DNA of 64,000 nucleotides from Trichomonas vaginalis G3 (taxonomy: Eukaryota > Parabasalia > Trichomonadida > Trichomonadidae), in assembly GCF_026262505.1 (NCBI RefSeq), contig NC_067204.1:19508860-19572859 (forward strand), in the 5' to 3' direction. The translations under genes were made by a program, and so were the position numbers. Within the stretch, counting starts at the first letter, position 1. Every line of letters begins with the position of its first letter. Below, in pieces: positions 20,131 to 30,118 of the stretch. The notes under the pieces were generated by a model. The model searched no databases, was not told the origin of the DNA, and saw only the letters and a program-made list of their open reading frames with translations.

Positions 20131-20528
20131 AGTTTAACCTTCAATTGACTGATGGTAAACAAATTCCATGCATCTCTGTCGCCATTTCTGTTAATATTTT
20201 TGCTGTCATTCATATCATCCACTTCTCCATCCGTTAGCTTTTGAGGATATGCGTTAGAATAGCTGTTCTTAAATGAAGGCTTTTCACCTTTGAGAGCATA
20301 AACTCTATAACTTTCTGCATACTTTATGTTTGAACCTCCTGAGCCATCATTGACATAAATTTTTATAGGCTTCCACCCTTTGTTCATGTTCCTGCTTCTT
20401 CCCTTAGCTCTTTTGTTCAGTAGTTCTACATCTTTATACACAGCTCCTGTCTCAGTGAATTCAACAATATTTTCATTCGTTAGCTTTACATTCAAACCCT
20501 TGTCGAGTATATTGTTCATTTCATACAT
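20127..20528 (-). CDS. E3 protein with basic middle (133 aa)
   Basis: I chose ATG 20528 (MYEMNNILDKGLNVKLTNEN) because the longer frame overlaps the divergent gene at 20554. The sequence has a basic stretch (NKRAKGRSRNMNKGWKPIKI) and a Gly/Ser turn (VNDGSGGSNIKYAES). Its stop overlaps the convergent ATPase stop. No family was recognised. Confidence 0.45.
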   Translation of the reverse strand: MYEMNNILDKGLNVKLTNENIVEFTETGAVYKDVELLNKRAKGRSRNMNKGWKPIKIYVNDGSGGSNIKYAESYRVYALKGEKPSFKNSYSNAYPQKLTDGEVDDMNDSKNINRNGDRDAWNLFTISQLKVKL

Positions 20529-20553
20529 ATAAAAGGTTTTTATTCTATATGAA

Positions 20554-21168
20554 ATGAGAAGCAAATCCATCTTAGCTGGTGCCGTTAATGTTCCAATTGA
20601 ACCAACATCAAATGTTGACTCACGAACGACAAACAATATTGTCATAAAGAACTATAGTTCAGAGTGTTTGAAAGAAAAAGAACCAGAACTGAAATCCGTG
20701 AATTTAAACTCAGCTTCAAACGCTAACGCTACATCAGATGTTAAGTTAGAGTATCCACCACTGGACCAAGTTCTTTCAAGAGAAGCCAACGACAACCCTT
20801 ACACAAATGTTCAAACAAATCCTTCAGATAACGTAGACCATTACCTTCTTCAGTTATACCAAACAATTTTACTCAAAGACGATAAGAAGCTTTTGACAAA
20901 TCTTATAAGCAAGAACCAAATAATTCTAACAAAGGAGGACCTTGAAAATGTTATATCACGAATAACAGGGAAACAATGTGTCATTGACTATCTCGACCCT
21001 GAAATCGAATGCTGTGGTCAAACGCCACCATTCATGAAAATAGGTAACATCCGCATCATTGAAACACCAGGAACTACAGGAGTTGAGTTTAAGTATAAAT
21101 ATTCGAATGAATATACAAAACTTTCAACAGAATATAAACTTTGTTTGAAATATGTTTTAGTAAATTAA
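20554..21168 (+). CDS. E3 conserved Maverick protein with CCG motif (204 aa)
   Basis: This is the counterpart of the E2 protein at 14826-15497. A disordered N-terminal half (MRSKSILAGAVNVPIEPTSN) precedes a conserved domain with LYQTILLKDDKKLLTNLISK, IILTKEDLENVIS, IECCGQTPPFMKIGNIRII and YTKLSTEYKLCLKYVL. Shared gene order near ATPase and minor virion genes supports a structural or assembly role. The function is unknown. Confidence 0.65.
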   Translation: MRSKSILAGAVNVPIEPTSNVDSRTTNNIVIKNYSSECLKEKEPELKSVNLNSASNANATSDVKLEYPPLDQVLSREANDNPYTNVQTNPSDNVDHYLLQLYQTILLKDDKKLLTNLISKNQIILTKEDLENVISRITGKQCVIDYLDPEIECCGQTPPFMKIGNIRIIETPGTTGVEFKYKYSNEYTKLSTEYKLCLKYVLVN

Positions 21169-21434
21169 AGCAATTTGTAATATCTATCCAAAACTTCTTC
21201 AACAGTATCGAACTCATCTTCATAATGCAAACCTAATCTTATTGACTTGGTGCAGTTTTCACTAACACAATATAGCGCTTTGCGCTCGGCGCCTTTGACG
21301 CCTTTTTCTGTTCTCTTGACTGACATAACTAATTCATTTGTTTCATCAAACAGCAACAACCAAAGTTCATGACCTAATACATAACATTCATACTTTATAT
21401 TTTTAGCTCTGAGTTCTCTTGTAAGCTGTTGCAT
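21165..21434 (-). CDS. Small E3 protein (89 aa)
   Basis: The protein begins MQQLTRELRAKNIKYECYVL. A beta-like middle contains LWLLLFDETNELVM, and an acidic C-terminus reads YEDEFDTVEEVLDRYYKLL. The coding sequence holds the mini-hairpin AGCGC-TTT-GCGCT (21274-21286), encoding part of ERKALYC. No family was recognised. It overlaps the end of the upstream minus-strand gene. Confidence 0.45.
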   Translation of the reverse strand: MQQLTRELRAKNIKYECYVLGHELWLLLFDETNELVMSVKRTEKGVKGAERKALYCVSENCTKSIRLGLHYEDEFDTVEEVLDRYYKLL

Positions 21435-22170
21435 TTAATATTTTCTAAAAAGTCAACTTCAACAGTCATTCGCACTGGTGCCTTCAGTTCTACAGGCTCG
21501 CCTTGAAAGTCAACAAGTCTGAATTGCATGTCTTTCAAATTATGAGGACTAATGCGAATCCATTTACCTAAATGAGTTGCTATGACAGGAACGTTTGGAA
21601 TGAACATTGAATTGACTGCATAACAGAAAGACTTATATTCTACTGAACCTTTACTATTAACTCCTGAAATGCCTGTGACATTAGCTATTTTAGACTCAAT
21701 GTACAAACAATTACCATAACATACGTATGGAACAGATTTCATCTCAATCGTTTTGTCAACACTTTTCAAAGGAAATGTCATATGGTATGCACCCAGAAGC
21801 AATTGAACTCTATGACTCATTCGTGTTATCTTAAACTCCTTTGCATAACTGAACTTCAAAACTCCTGCAATAAGTTTAACATTCATTAAGTTTTCTTCGT
21901 TATCCTTGTTTATTGTAGTATTTATGAGCGCATTTAACACTCAGCTAATGTTTCCATCTTATATTCTACATTATTGTGAAATCTTATTTCGTGCTTCTTT
22001 CCATCTATTTCAAACTCCATGAAATCTGTTTCATCTGTTATGACAAAAGTTGCGATAGTATTGAAGTCAACAACTCTGAAAGCAAGTGCTTCATTCTGAA
22101 GACCTAAGTTTGTTTGTAGCTTTACTATTCCGTATTCGTTTGGGTCTGTACTTTGCAAATAGAACAACAT
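21395..22170 (-). pseudogene. E3 minor virion protein, counterpart of 13620-14330
   Basis: This beta-rich coding region has a C-terminal segment ISPHNLKDMQFRLVDFQGEP ... VRMTVEVDF that matches the E2 gene at 13620 in position and pattern. As in E2, it lies near the fibre gene and the CCG-motif gene. It appears broken in about one place. A minor capsid or vertex role is suggested by context. Confidence 0.5.
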
Positions 22171-22187
22171 TTTATTCTCATTAAAAT

Positions 22188-25100
22188 ATGACTATTGCTG
22201 CATATGCGTATGAAACAAATGAAGCAAGAAGAGCACATGAACTAGTAACGAAAACTCAACTTTAACCATTGAGGCAATGATTTAGTCATTGACGATGGAA
22301 AAACTAAAAAGTCATTGATTTCGATACTTTTAACACTTATGACATTCATTACAACAAGCAAGGTTCCTATCATAAATGATGGAACGGTGCAATATATAAA
22401 TTCTACAGTAGATGCCTCATTAGTGAAAGTACTGAATGTTCTCATTGAATTGTTAAAGAGCTTTCGATTTGACGACAACATTAAATGCTTAAAGAATTTA
22501 GTCATGAATGAGAAACAAATTCTTTGGCGTTGCTGGTAGCAGTAATGATGTACACCTTATGACATTAGAATATTATAACGAACATAAAGATGAACTGAAA
22601 GGAGAGAAGGGTGACACCGGACCTCAAGGACCACAAGGAATACAAGGAATACAAGGAATACAAGGACCTCAAGGCGAAAACGGTTTTGGATGGAAAGGAT
22701 GGAAAGGATGGAAAAACTGCTAAATCATGGATATGGGACCTTATAAATACTGGTTTAACAGCTGCTTCATATGGAGTTCTTCAATACCAAATCGGAAAGA
22801 TATGGGCAGTACTTGGTGAAGAAGTTTAGATGACGTTAAAAATGCTTTGAACTTCATTTCAAATGGTTCGGATACTATTAAAACTTTATCTGGTTGGATG
22901 CAAGAAACAAGGAGTCAAATAGATACTGTAAGACGTATAGCAAACAATGCACGTACGGGATTGGATACTTTACGACAAGCACAAAATACACTAAAGGAAG
23001 CAATGATATTCTTGCTCAGTATCAGACATGCATGAAGATTGGCTTAAAGGTATTGACAAATCTTTTAAAATCACAGTCAGTCTATTGCTGACTACAAGAG
23101 TATAGATTTTTTACATAGTGCTATGGACGTACATGATGGAAGCATAAGGAACTTACTTAATGCTAACAATAACTTACCAGGAACTATTAAAGCATTTATA
23201 AAGTCCTTTGTAAAACCCGGTGCTCTAACATTTAGGTCTTTGAGAGCAAGAGCATTGAAGTCAAGAGATGCAGAAACTCCAACAGAAGAACTGAAACAAC
23301 AGAAACTCCAGAAGAACCACCAAAACCAACAGCTAATGAAATATTGTTCGAATATTTTCCAAGGTACTCTGTTCTCATTGCATACATTCAAGAAATACTT
23401 AAGAAAGCAGACTTGACTTTAGGAGATGATGAAAGTTCTGTATATCTTTCGTTCCAGTTTCAAATAGCAGAACTTTTGAGACAGATATGCTTAATGTATG
23501 ACAACATCTCTGATTTCACAAGATATGATGACGACCATGACCCCGAACACGGTGAAGAAGAAGTTTTACAAACATCCATTAAGACAGGAAGGTTTTAACA
23601 CAAAGTCTCATTATTGACACCAAAGATGGCGAAGTGGACGTTCTTCAAGAGCTGAAGAAAAATACTTCTTCGGGAGGTGTGGTAGGCATGAACTTGAAAT
23701 AAATGAGATAGAAGAGAAATTAGCCGAAAAAGCAGATAAAGAACATAAACACAATATCTCCGATATAAATGAACTTCAAGCTACATTAAATAGTAAAGCG
23801 GACAAAAATGAACTTGACGCAATGAACAAAGTTTTGAAATCTCATAAACACAATATCTCCGATATAAATGAACTTCAAGCTACATTAAATAGTAAAGCGG
23901 ACAAGAACCATGTTCATTATATAACTTCAGACGAACAGATTATAACGGACTACCATGGATATTTAACACGAAGTGATGAAGCGAAGACAAAAATGTTAAT
24001 GAAAGAAGATATAAATACATTCGTGCTAAAGGTTATGACATAAGCTGTACTGTACAGTATGATGTAGCTAAAGCACCAGAAGCATTTGGTTATACCGGTG
24101 AAATTTATGCCTCTACTTTCAATGTTAACGGTGTATTAGTTGAACCAAGATTTACTTTGAGAGTTAAGTCAAAAATAACGTTTGAAGATGCTATTAAAAG
24201 TAAAGCTGACAAAGTTGAACTCGAAGCAATGAACAAAGTTTTGAAATCTCATAAACACAACATCTCCGATATAAATGAACTTCAAGCTACATTAGACAGT
24301 AAAGCCGACAAGAACCATACACATAAATCCTTCACTACTGTTAGAGCAGACGACATAATATTGAACTTTGACCTTGGTTCAAATGCACCATTAGAAAATC
24401 CAAGTACAAGCGTAAAAGATACTCTTAACAGTTTAGATAACAGTTGCAGGAACATTGAAAGTCATGCCAGAAACTTTGAAGCATATGAACTACCAGCAAT
24501 GTTAGATAAGAAAGCAGATAAAACTTATGTGGATGCAGAACTAACAAAGAAATTTTCGAAACCAGATACAATGACATTTACAACAGAAATTATAAATGGT
24601 GAACCAGCAACTCCATTTGAATTTGTTAGAGGTCTTCAACCAGATACTTTTGAATTTTTCTTGGATAATTCTATTGAACTAACATTACATTATAAAAGTG
24701 GAACAAATGCAACATTTCATCCGGAGATACATTCCAAATGGTATTTAATGACATAAGTTCTTTAGAATATGTTTATAGAGTTATGAGCATATATGATTTA
24801 ATATATCCTATAGGAGCTGTTTATACGTCTATGAATCCAATAAATCCAAACACTTTATTTGGTGGTAGATGGTATGAAATAGTTGACAGTTTTCCATTCT
24901 ACACTAATACGCAGTCAATGAAGATGGGAGGTTCAAAGAAAATAGGTATTGAAAACCTTCCTTCACATATGCATAGGTTCAGTGGAAGAACATCTGTGGA
25001 AGGAAACCATTCACATTCAATAACAAAAAGAGGTTATATAAATCTTGCAGCGGGTTCGAATAGACAGGGAATGAACAGATATGATATCTCAGATGACCCC

Positions 25101-25240
25101 AAAGATGTTAGCACAGGTATTTTCTGTGGAACTGCAGGAAATCATACACATGTTGTAGCTGGTATTACAGACCCAGCAGGTAATGAAAAGATTATATGCC
25201 TCCTTATATAACAATGCACGCTTGGATACGAGTTGGTTAA
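22188..25240 (+). pseudogene. E3 collagen-containing phage-like receptor fibre
   Basis: This is a long fibre gene. A short N-terminal anchor (MTIAAYAYETNEARRAHELV) leads to a collagen-like stretch of G-x-y triplets ([20 protein letters not shown]) and helical segments. At least three copies of a repeat containing HKHNISDINELQATLNSKAD follow. The tip is a tail-collar type: PIGAVYTSMNPINPNTLFGG, GGSKKIGIENLPSHMHRFSG, GNHSHS, GNHTHV and PPYITMHAWIRV. The collagen triple helix and KADK coiled coils are standard in phage fibres. The role is presumably binding the host cell. It appears broken in several places. Confidence 0.8.
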
Positions 25241-25260
25241 AATCTTTAACTTTACATAAA

Positions 25261-26343
25261 TGAGCTTGAAAGAAGTATTCGAACAACATCCATGGAGGTC
25301 ATTTAAGAAGTTCAATGAAGCTGCAAAGAGTTGGGGATTTACTAACAGAGCTGAAGTTAAAAGTTCTTTGACAAAAATGTTGTACATCAAACAAAAATAA
25401 ACCCTTACGACTACTTTTTACCAATTTACTCCAACACTCCTGACGCATACCAATTTGACACTCTCATTCAAAGCAGAAAAGGAGGACATAAACCATTCCT
25501 CATCTTCATAAATGTTAACACTCGTAAAGCATATGCATATCCAATGAAATAAAGGAACTCGTGAAGTGTTAAGAGTTTTTACAAAAGTTTGTAGCAGAAC
25601 ATAACCCAAGTACTTTAACATCAGACCAAGACAGTGCATACCTCAGCAATGAAATCACAGAATTTCTCATTAAGCATAACATAACTCACTACACTACTGA
25701 AGACCATAACCATAACATACTCGGCATCATAAACCGCTTCATAAGGACTCTCAGAGATTTAAACCAAGAGCGAGACTTTACCGAAGAAACAATGAAACAT
25801 TTTCTCGAAGTATATAATTCCTCAACACATTCTACAACAGGACATACACCAAATTCAATGACACAACAACAAGAAGAAAAGTATATACAAAAGAAACGAA
25901 GCCAAACACAAAATATCAGAAATTCAACACAATTTACCCTCATTCCTGGTACAAAAGTTCGTGTAGTTCTTGACGACAAACCGTTGACAAAGAAACGTTT
26001 AAGGTTAAGTCGAAATTATTATATTGTAGACTCTACGCAAGGTAATGGATATCTTATAAAAGCTGCCGACGACTCTATTGCGTTTTATCCTCGACATAAA
26101 TTAGTCGAAAGTAGTAATGGCAAACTTGCTGAAACCATTGACGAAGCAAAGCGAGGAGTGGTTATTGAAATACTTGGCTATAACACAAACGATGACACTT
26201 ATAAAGTAAGATATGAAGGAGGCGTTGAAGATGTTATACCATCTAAGAACTTGAGAGAGTCGAAGCCAACACATCTGGGACCATTAGAGCGGGAGTACTG
26301 GAAAGACAAAAATATGCCAGAAAGAATAAGAAAATTCTTCTAA
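25261..26343 (+). pseudogene. E3 DDE integrase
   Basis: Coding sequence from ATG 25261 (after TACATAAATG) carries an N-terminal helical region and an rve core with YQFDTLIQSRKGGHKPFLIF, TSDQDSAYLSNEI and a conserved helix FIRTLRDLNQERDFT. The C-terminal tail includes GTKVRVVLDDKPLTKKRLRL and chromo-like strands (GVVIEILGYNTNDDTYKVRY), as in Polinton integrases. It follows the fibre gene by 20 bp. It appears broken in a few places. Confidence 0.8.
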
Positions 26344-26392
26344 ACTTTTTCATTAGATGTAAATCAGACAAAAATAAATTTTTAGGTGAAGA

Positions 26393-26406
26393 GGTTAGAT
26401 CTCACC
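26393..26406. promoter_or_regulatory. Intergenic palindrome GGTTAGATCTCACC
   Basis: It lies after the integrase stop, within GAAGAGGTTAGATCTCACCTG and next to TTTTTTCACCTC repeats. It belongs to a family also at 17584, 27232, 28347 and 38926 in E3 and related to 2811-3081 in E1. It always falls between one gene's stop and the next gene's T-rich leader. Confidence 0.6.
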
Positions 26407-26455
26407 TGTTTTTTCACCTCTTTTTTCACCCGTGAATTTTCATGAATTTTCACAA

Positions 26456-26515
26456 AGAAAAAATAAAGTTAGTTTTATTTTTTTTTTATTTTTTATTTTG
26501 TATGTAAGAACAGAA
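26456..26515 (+). promoter_or_regulatory. Leader AAAATAAAGTTAGTTTTATTTT to TTTTATTTTGTATG
   Basis: The same two-block leader precedes the genes at 27348 and 29206, and in shorter form 4091 and the minus-strand gene at 46485. It is probably the E3 promoter. A-rich AAAAATAAAG is followed by a T-rich tract ending TTTATTTTGTATGTAAG just ahead of the start codon. Confidence 0.45.
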
Positions 26516-27176
26516 ATGTCAGTCGAAGCAAAAACATTCACGAACAAATCTAATGGTGAAACATTCACAAAAGGCACTTATAACGGTATTGAAGTCTTAC
26601 GTAGAGACAAGGATGGTTACATTAATGCAACAAAGATGGCAAGAGAAGCGGAAGGTTAAACCATTTAAACAGATTTCTCAATAGTACTAAAATGCAGGAA
26701 ATTCTTGAGTTTTGGATGAACGAATACGGTGAGCCAAAAGTGGCTCGACCTCAAAACAAGCATTTTATGAGCTTACTAAGGGCGTTATGAATGAATTCAA
26801 AGGTATTTACATACATGCTGACCTCGTTCATTTTGTTGCTGAATGGTGCTCTGTAAAGTATGCATTTTATGTCAAAGATATTATGGACTCCATAGACAAG
26901 AAAGTTCATGAGAAGTTAGATGAAGAAGAACTCGAAGATACAGTAGAGAATGCTAAACCTTTGTTCGAAGAAGAAGTTGGAAAAATGTGTGAAAAACAAT
27001 TAGAACATGAACGTGAGATATGTTATGGTTATAGAGATTCTCCATACGAACTAGACCAATGGGAACAAGAAGATTTAAAGAGAGAATTTAGAGAATATGA
27101 ACTCGCTAAGATAGCATTTGAAGCTGCAGAAAAGAAGTTAAAAGTTTGGGGTCGTTTTGTAAAAAAAATATTGTGA
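26516..27176 (+). pseudogene. E3 KilA-N domain gene (first copy)
   Basis: The product opens with ETFTKGTYNGIEVLRRDKDG and YINATKMA, the signature of the KilA-N DNA-binding domain. Its second half has FKGIYIHADLVHFVAEWCSV and KYAFYVKDIMDSID, the usual end of that domain. A charged helical tail follows. KilA-N proteins of DNA viruses bind DNA and are thought to regulate or process it. A second, larger KilA-N gene lies at 29206. It appears broken in about one place. Confidence 0.75.
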
Positions 27177-27231
27177 GTAAATGAACCATTTATTTTTATT
27201 GAATTCACCAAAAATAATGTTTAGGTGAAGA

Positions 27232-27245
27232 GGTGAGATGTCACC
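27232..27245. promoter_or_regulatory. Intergenic palindrome GGTGAGATGTCACC
   Basis: The outer arms GGTGA and TCACC pair, flanked by TTAGGTGAAG on one side and TTTCACCTC repeats on the other. It sits between the first KilA-N gene and the gene at 27348, the same place relative to its neighbours as the copies at 26393 and 28347. Confidence 0.55.
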
Positions 27246-27347
27246 TCTTTTCTCACCTGTTTTTTCACCTCTGAATTTTCATGAATTTTCCAAATAAAAA
27301 ATAAAGTTAGTTTTATTTTATTTATTTTTTATTTTGTATGAAAAGAT

Positions 27348-28313
27348 ATGATTTCAACAATCGGCACAACAACAATACAAGCCGCGAACGGCGGGACTCT
27401 GTCCACAACAACAGCACCAAACTCGTTAGTCATGAATCCTACGTCAATGTTAGTAGAGATGAAAAACTTCATTCCTTCTTCATATACTTTCGAAACAAAA
27501 ATCCAGAAGATAAAGCAAGAACTTTTAACAAGTAATTTAGACTGTAGTGCGAAAGATGAAGAAAATGAAGAATATCTTTATGAAATGCAGGACATTATTG
27601 ACCATTTACCCAAATTGCCTGAAATCCAACAACAAAAACTCACTATTCCTGAATTCGACGAAATTGAAGTGAAACCAACTGACTCAGTAGAAATAAAGAA
27701 GTTCATACGTAAAGTAAATTATGAATTCCTTGGTTTTCATTGCAACCATAAGGTTATGGACAAAGATTGCGACATGGTATATAAAAACATTTCTGACATA
27801 TATAAATCTGAGGAGTTTAAGACTTACGATAACTTTGTTTCATTAGTTGCAAAATGTGTTTGGGAAATAAGAGATAAAGATAGAAGAGGCAAAGTATGGA
27901 ACGAACAAATAAGACCCGCTATGTTTGAGATGAAGAGAGCAATTGACGCCTTAGTTGTTTTAGCTGGTTTTATTTCAATGTATAACGCAAAAATGAACCC
28001 GCAATGTTCAAAATGTAAGGCAGCAATTAGGAAATATAACTACTCAGTCAAAGAGATAGAAAGAATGAGAAACGACTATGCAGACTTAAAGAAAGAAGCA
28101 GAAAAGCCAGCAGAAGATAAAATGAACATGTTAGAATTTCTGAACAAAAACTATCCAACAGCAGAAGATTTCCTTCTATCTGACGTCAAGAAGAAGTATA
28201 AAGAAACCTTCGGTATTGTTAAAACTTTTGACATACTGACAGAAGAAATAGAAGCTACGAAATTGTTTAGGATTTCAAATATACATCGTACAATTCATGT
28301 AAAACGCTTGTGA
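27348..28313 (+). CDS. E3 helical protein of unknown function (321 aa)
   Basis: A Thr/Ser-rich, probably disordered N-terminus (ISTIGTTTIQAANGGTLSTT) leads to a helical body. It holds a possible metal-binding His/Cys set (FLGFHCNHKVMDKDCDMVY; MNPQCSKCKAAIRKYN) and long charged helices. No family was recognised. It lies between two KilA-N genes and shares their leader motif, so early or regulatory expression with them is a reasonable guess. The frame is whole. Confidence 0.55.
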   Translation: MISTIGTTTIQAANGGTLSTTTAPNSLVMNPTSMLVEMKNFIPSSYTFETKIQKIKQELLTSNLDCSAKDEENEEYLYEMQDIIDHLPKLPEIQQQKLTIPEFDEIEVKPTDSVEIKKFIRKVNYEFLGFHCNHKVMDKDCDMVYKNISDIYKSEEFKTYDNFVSLVAKCVWEIRDKDRRGKVWNEQIRPAMFEMKRAIDALVVLAGFISMYNAKMNPQCSKCKAAIRKYNYSVKEIERMRNDYADLKKEAEKPAEDKMNMLEFLNKNYPTAEDFLLSDVKKKYKETFGIVKTFDILTEEIEATKLFRISNIHRTIHVKRL

Positions 28314-28346
28314 AAAAACTGGGGTGAAAAAAGAGGTGAAAAAACA

Positions 28347-28360
28347 GGTGAGATCTCACC
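28347..28360. promoter_or_regulatory. Intergenic palindrome GGTGAGATCTCACC after gene 27348
   Basis: It starts 34 bp past the stop codon, following the direct repeats GGTGAAAAAAGAGGTGAAAA and preceding TCTTCACCTAAATTATATTTTTG. As RNA it would form a short hairpin followed by an A/U-rich tract, so a transcription-end signal is one reading. A protein-binding palindrome is another. Confidence 0.55.
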
Positions 28361-28723
28361 TCTTCACCTAAATTATATTTTTGTTCAAAGCTTCCACGAG
28401 AGAAAAGATTCCTCATTCGCTAAGGATTCCAAAAATGAAAAAATCATTGATTTCGGCTGAGAAAAAACAGCAAAACCCTTCTTCCACGGGAACAAAGAAA
28501 TAAAGAAGAAATAAAGTAAATTTTTTATTTATTCCCGTGGAAGATAGAGCACTTTTATGACACTTTTTATTCACGACAAACAAGACAAACAAAGAAAATA
28601 AGAAAATACGGCGCTGTCGCGGTTCGAACCACAGACTCTGACCCCTCCATAACACCACCTTAGACCACTGTGCTACGTAGCCTGTCGACATAAGATTTTA
28701 TAAATTGCATATTTGACGTAAAT
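28361..28723. other. Gene-free structured tract in E3
   Basis: No credible coding frame was seen over about 360 bp. The tract holds a perfect 12-bp inverted repeat (CTTCCACGGGAA at 28481-28492 and TTCCCGTGGAAG at 28532-28543) and the tRNA-like segment at 28610-28682. Another CTTCCACG lies near 28390. This is the most likely place in E3 for a non-coding RNA. Confidence 0.5.
28610..28682 (-). other. tRNA-like segment with pol III A and B boxes
   Basis: The minus strand reads GGCTACG, then TAGCACAGTGG (fits the A-box consensus TRGCNNAGYGG), and 43 nt further GGTTCGAACC (B box), ending GCGCC. The total is 73 nt, and a T-rich tract follows. Only the outer three acceptor pairs form, the anticodon stem is absent, and the T stem is irregular. 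A tRNA relic or a tRNA-derived pol III promoter is therefore more likely than a working tRNA. Confidence 0.45.
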
Positions 28724-29098
28724 TTATTTCCATCTAGCTTCCCACCGCATAAGATATTCATACGTGTTTGTAAGACATTCATTAAACTTCTTTTCTATTG
28801 CATCTAATCTTGCGTTATTTTTTTCAATAGCTTGTCTGTATTCTTCATCATCTCCAGCAGTGTTTGGGTCTTCACGTTTAAAATATTCATTGTTAACCAA
28901 TTTTTTATCTACAAATTTTATTAGTGTTTGATTCACTTCGTTATGATAACGGTCATATTCTTTCAATACGTAAGTGAAGACAAAATGCGTCGTACCTTCA
29001 ATCTTAAAGCTTAAAGAACTTTCAACACAGTTTTGAGGGTCTGTCAGTGCGTCAATGAGATAGTATTCGAAGTCAGTCAATAATCTTTTTAAAGTCAT
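28724..29098 (-). CDS. E3 acidic helical protein (124 aa)
   Basis: The protein begins MTLKRLLTDFEYYLIDALTD. It has a beta-like centre and a helical, charged C-terminus rich in Glu, Asn and Lys, ending YLMRWEARWK. It is divergent from the KilA-N gene at 29206. No family was recognised. Confidence 0.5.
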   Translation of the reverse strand: MTLKRLLTDFEYYLIDALTDPQNCVESSLSFKIEGTTHFVFTYVLKEYDRYHNEVNQTLIKFVDKKLVNNEYFKREDPNTAGDDEEYRQAIEKNNARLDAIEKKFNECLTNTYEYLMRWEARWK

Positions 29099-29205
29099 TT
29101 CATACAGGATAAAATTTAATGTTGTGAAGAAATAGTGTTTATCTCAGAAAAAATAACGCTAATTTTATTTTTATTTATTTTTTTATTTTGTATGTAAAGA
29201 CAGTA

Positions 29206-30018
29206 ATGACAACATCAGAGAACACAACAACAGTTATAGTCCATGAAGCAATAAATGAAGAATACGAGTACATACAATATAACAAACAGTTACGTCTCAT
29301 TCGTTCAGTCAAAGATGACATGTACCAAATGCAAAGTATTTTGACAGCATGTTATGCTCCAGATACTAAACTTCCTAAAGACTGGTTTAGGAACCAAAGC
29401 ACTATTGAACTATTAAATGAAGCACAGCGAGACATACTTTTTTCTGAAAACAGTGAAGAACAGCGAGTAGGTAAAAAACCCCAGTCGCCAAAACTCTATG
29501 AAAATCGTGAAAAATTGCCAAACGGTTTGAGAGGATATTATGTTCATAGACTTCTCGTAAATGTTGTAGCAATGTGGGCTTCACCTCGTTATGCTTGGTA
29601 TGTTTGTAAACTTCTTGACGAAATTCACAGACAAGAACGCGAACAGATGGAAAAGAAACTTCAAGCAAAAGATGAAGTCATTGAATCCAAAGACAAAAGC
29701 ATACAGAAAAGAATACCACGTTCAGTACCAAAAGGAAAGGAAAAGAGTTATAAGTATATGATTTACGCTGAAGAGATGGAAAATGAAGAAGACAGAGATA
29801 TGGTTATGTTGCATTTAGTCAGAAGAAACAACAAAAGCTTTTATGACCTTGCTAAGATTTACAAATCTGACAGAAACTGGTTCTATCGTGAAAACTTACC
29901 GATTTCAATGACACCGAATGAGCAAATAAAGAAATTGTCAAAAATACTCTTCCTCAAACACACTATGACATCAAAGGTTGCACAATACTTACATTCAAAG
30001 AAGACTTACCATTGTTAA
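29206..30018 (+). CDS. E3 KilA-N protein with C-terminal DUF3627-like domain (270 aa)
   Basis: I chose ATG 29206 (MTTSENTTTVIVHEAINEEY) because it follows the E3 leader TTTTATTTTGTATGTAAAG. The N-terminal KilA-N-type domain includes PKDWFRNQSTIELL, LRGYYVHRLLVNVVAMWASP and RYAWYVCKLLDEI. A coiled coil of Lys/Glu repeats follows, then KYMIYAEEMENEEDRDMVML with RRNNKSFYDLAKIY. That pairing resembles the KilA-N plus DUF3627 arrangement of insect and pox-type viruses. It is probably a DNA-binding regulator. Confidence 0.65.
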   Translation: MTTSENTTTVIVHEAINEEYEYIQYNKQLRLIRSVKDDMYQMQSILTACYAPDTKLPKDWFRNQSTIELLNEAQRDILFSENSEEQRVGKKPQSPKLYENREKLPNGLRGYYVHRLLVNVVAMWASPRYAWYVCKLLDEIHRQEREQMEKKLQAKDEVIESKDKSIQKRIPRSVPKGKEKSYKYMIYAEEMENEEDRDMVMLHLVRRNNKSFYDLAKIYKSDRNWFYRENLPISMTPNEQIKKLSKILFLKHTMTSKVAQYLHSKKTYHC

Positions 30019-30118
30019 AGGAAAAAATAACAGAGTATTTCGATAACTTCAAAGAGGAAGAATGAAAATCTAAGCTAATTTTATTTTTTTTATAAAATTT
30101 TATCTCATATGAAAGAAC

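Noticed and set aside
23735-24310. Separate short genes over the fibre repeats
   Set aside because: The KADK and HKHNISDINELQ units repeat at DNA level and belong to one fibre region.
28610-28682. Functional tRNA gene
   Set aside because: A and B boxes and length fit, but only three acceptor pairs form, the T stem is irregular and there is no anticodon stem.
28413-28691. 92-codon minus-strand frame across the structured tract
   Set aside because: It runs through the tRNA-like segment and inverted repeat and has an unlikely Phe/Val-rich composition.
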